This document shows positions 63,521 to 64,000 of a stretch of DNA of 64,000 nt, piece by piece. The position numbers were made by a program, and so were the translations under genes. This stretch comes from Rhizobium sp. CCGE531 (lineage in GTDB: Bacteria; Pseudomonadota; Alphaproteobacteria; Rhizobiales; Rhizobiaceae). The stretch spans positions 1,279,001-1,343,000 of the forward strand of contig NZ_CP032684.1 of NCBI RefSeq assembly GCF_003627795.1. Direction: 5' to 3'. The notes below the pieces were generated by a model. That model saw only the letters and a program-made list of their open reading frames with translations. It made no database searches and was not told the DNA's origin. Position 1 is the first letter of the stretch. Every line of letters starts with the position of its first letter.

Positions 63521-64000
63521 CTACAGGTAATTCGCCAGCTGGCAGAATTCTTCCACGGAAAGCGTTTCCGCGCGGCGCTGCGGGTCGATATCGGCTTTTA
63601 GCAGAAGCGACTCGCCGCCAAGCGGCTTCAGGCTCTGGCGCAGCATCTTCCGACGCTGGCCGAAGGCCGCCTGCGTCACCTTTTCCAGTTTACCGACATC
63701 ACACGGGATAGGGTTCTCCCTCGGCGTGAGATGTACGACTGAAGACGTTACCTTCGGTGGCGGCGTGAAAGCCTGCGGAGGCACGTCGAAAGCCATGCGC
63801 GCCTCCGTCCGCCAGCCGCACAGCACGCCAAGCCGGCCATAATGGTCGTCATCCTCCTGCGCAACGATCCGCTGGCCGACTTCCTTCTGAAACATCAAGG
63901 TCAGGGATTGCCAGAAGGGCGGCCATTGCGCCGGCAGGAGCCAGTTGACCAGAAGCTGGGTGCCGACGTTATAAGGCAGGTTGGCGATGATCTTGACCTC
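63521..64000 (-). CDS. rsmA: 16S rRNA dimethyladenosine transferase, C-terminal part
   Basis: The frame is open to the right edge, giving the last 159 residues of the protein. It begins [17 protein letters not shown], containing the NLPYN methyltransferase motif IV, and continues with FQKEVGQRI and the C-terminal domain ending [10 protein letters not shown]. This matches RsmA (KsgA), which dimethylates two adenosines near the 3' end of 16S rRNA. The N-terminal SAM-binding half lies outside the window. Confidence 0.94.
   Translation of the reverse strand, partial: EVKIIANLPYNVGTQLLVNWLLPAQWPPFWQSLTLMFQKEVGQRIVAQEDDDHYGRLGVLCGWRTEARMAFDVPPQAFTPPPKVTSSVVHLTPRENPIPCDVGKLEKVTQAAFGQRRKMLRQSLKPLGGESLLLKADIDPQRRAETLSVEEFCQLANYL

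Overview
The window looks like a stretch of the main chromosome of a Rhizobiaceae bacterium, most likely Rhizobium. The base composition is GC-rich. The gene blocks acpS-lepB-rnc-era-recO, rpsF-rpsR-DUF2232-rplI, dnaB, alr, radA-cvpA-purF, cysS and fabD-fabG-acpP-fabF-mltG-yicC-gmk-rsmA match gene orders I know from rhizobia. Several palindromic intergenic elements resemble dispersed rhizobial repeats. I found no rRNA, tRNA, CRISPR array, transposase or prophage gene.

Layout. Positions 1-5.5 kb (+ strand) carry a DUF2062 tail, acpS, lepB, rnc and era, then a Crp/Fnr-type regulator and a receiver-only response regulator, then recO. Positions 5.6-14 kb (- strand) hold a redoxin, a large zinc-ribbon/cyclase/AAA/TPR protein, a MOSC protein, an HD phosphohydrolase and a giant DUF2339 membrane protein. 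Positions 14.3-21 kb are mixed: an EF-hand miniprotein, sodC, an overlapping ygfZ-HD-phosphatase operon, three exported or small hypotheticals, a Nudix hydrolase, a YnfA membrane protein, a SRAP repair protein and a 46-residue gene. Positions 21.3-32 kb contain phospholipid synthesis (pssA, psd), an acid phosphatase, an Atm1-type exporter, a LysM/Ig-like envelope protein, a LOG-family protein, a RarD permease and cimA.

Positions 32-35 kb form an unusual overlapping run on the - strand: a DUF559 endonuclease-like gene, three tandem GFA/CENP-V-type genes and a proline iminopeptidase. Its upstream end is framed by two nearly identical 47-48 bp sequences in inverted orientation. Positions 35-53 kb are a conserved - strand housekeeping backbone (rpsF, rpsR, DUF2232, rplI, dnaB, alr, radA, cvpA, purF, SDR, cysS). 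It is interrupted three times by + strand transport cassettes: marR-MFS-HlyD, araC-azlC-azlD and a LysE exporter. Positions 53.4-64 kb hold a histidine phosphatase, an AT-richer ClpP-fold/SH3 exported protein, an aldo/keto reductase, the type II fatty-acid cluster, mltG, yicC, gmk and the 3' part of rsmA.

No complete new defence or mobile system is obvious. The best leads are the DUF559 gene with its inverted repeats and the triple GFA operon, the zinc-ribbon cyclase/ATPase/TPR protein, the dyad in front of the Crp-type regulator, the inverted TGTCA dyad in front of the acid phosphatase, and the 46-residue gene with a nested palindrome upstream.
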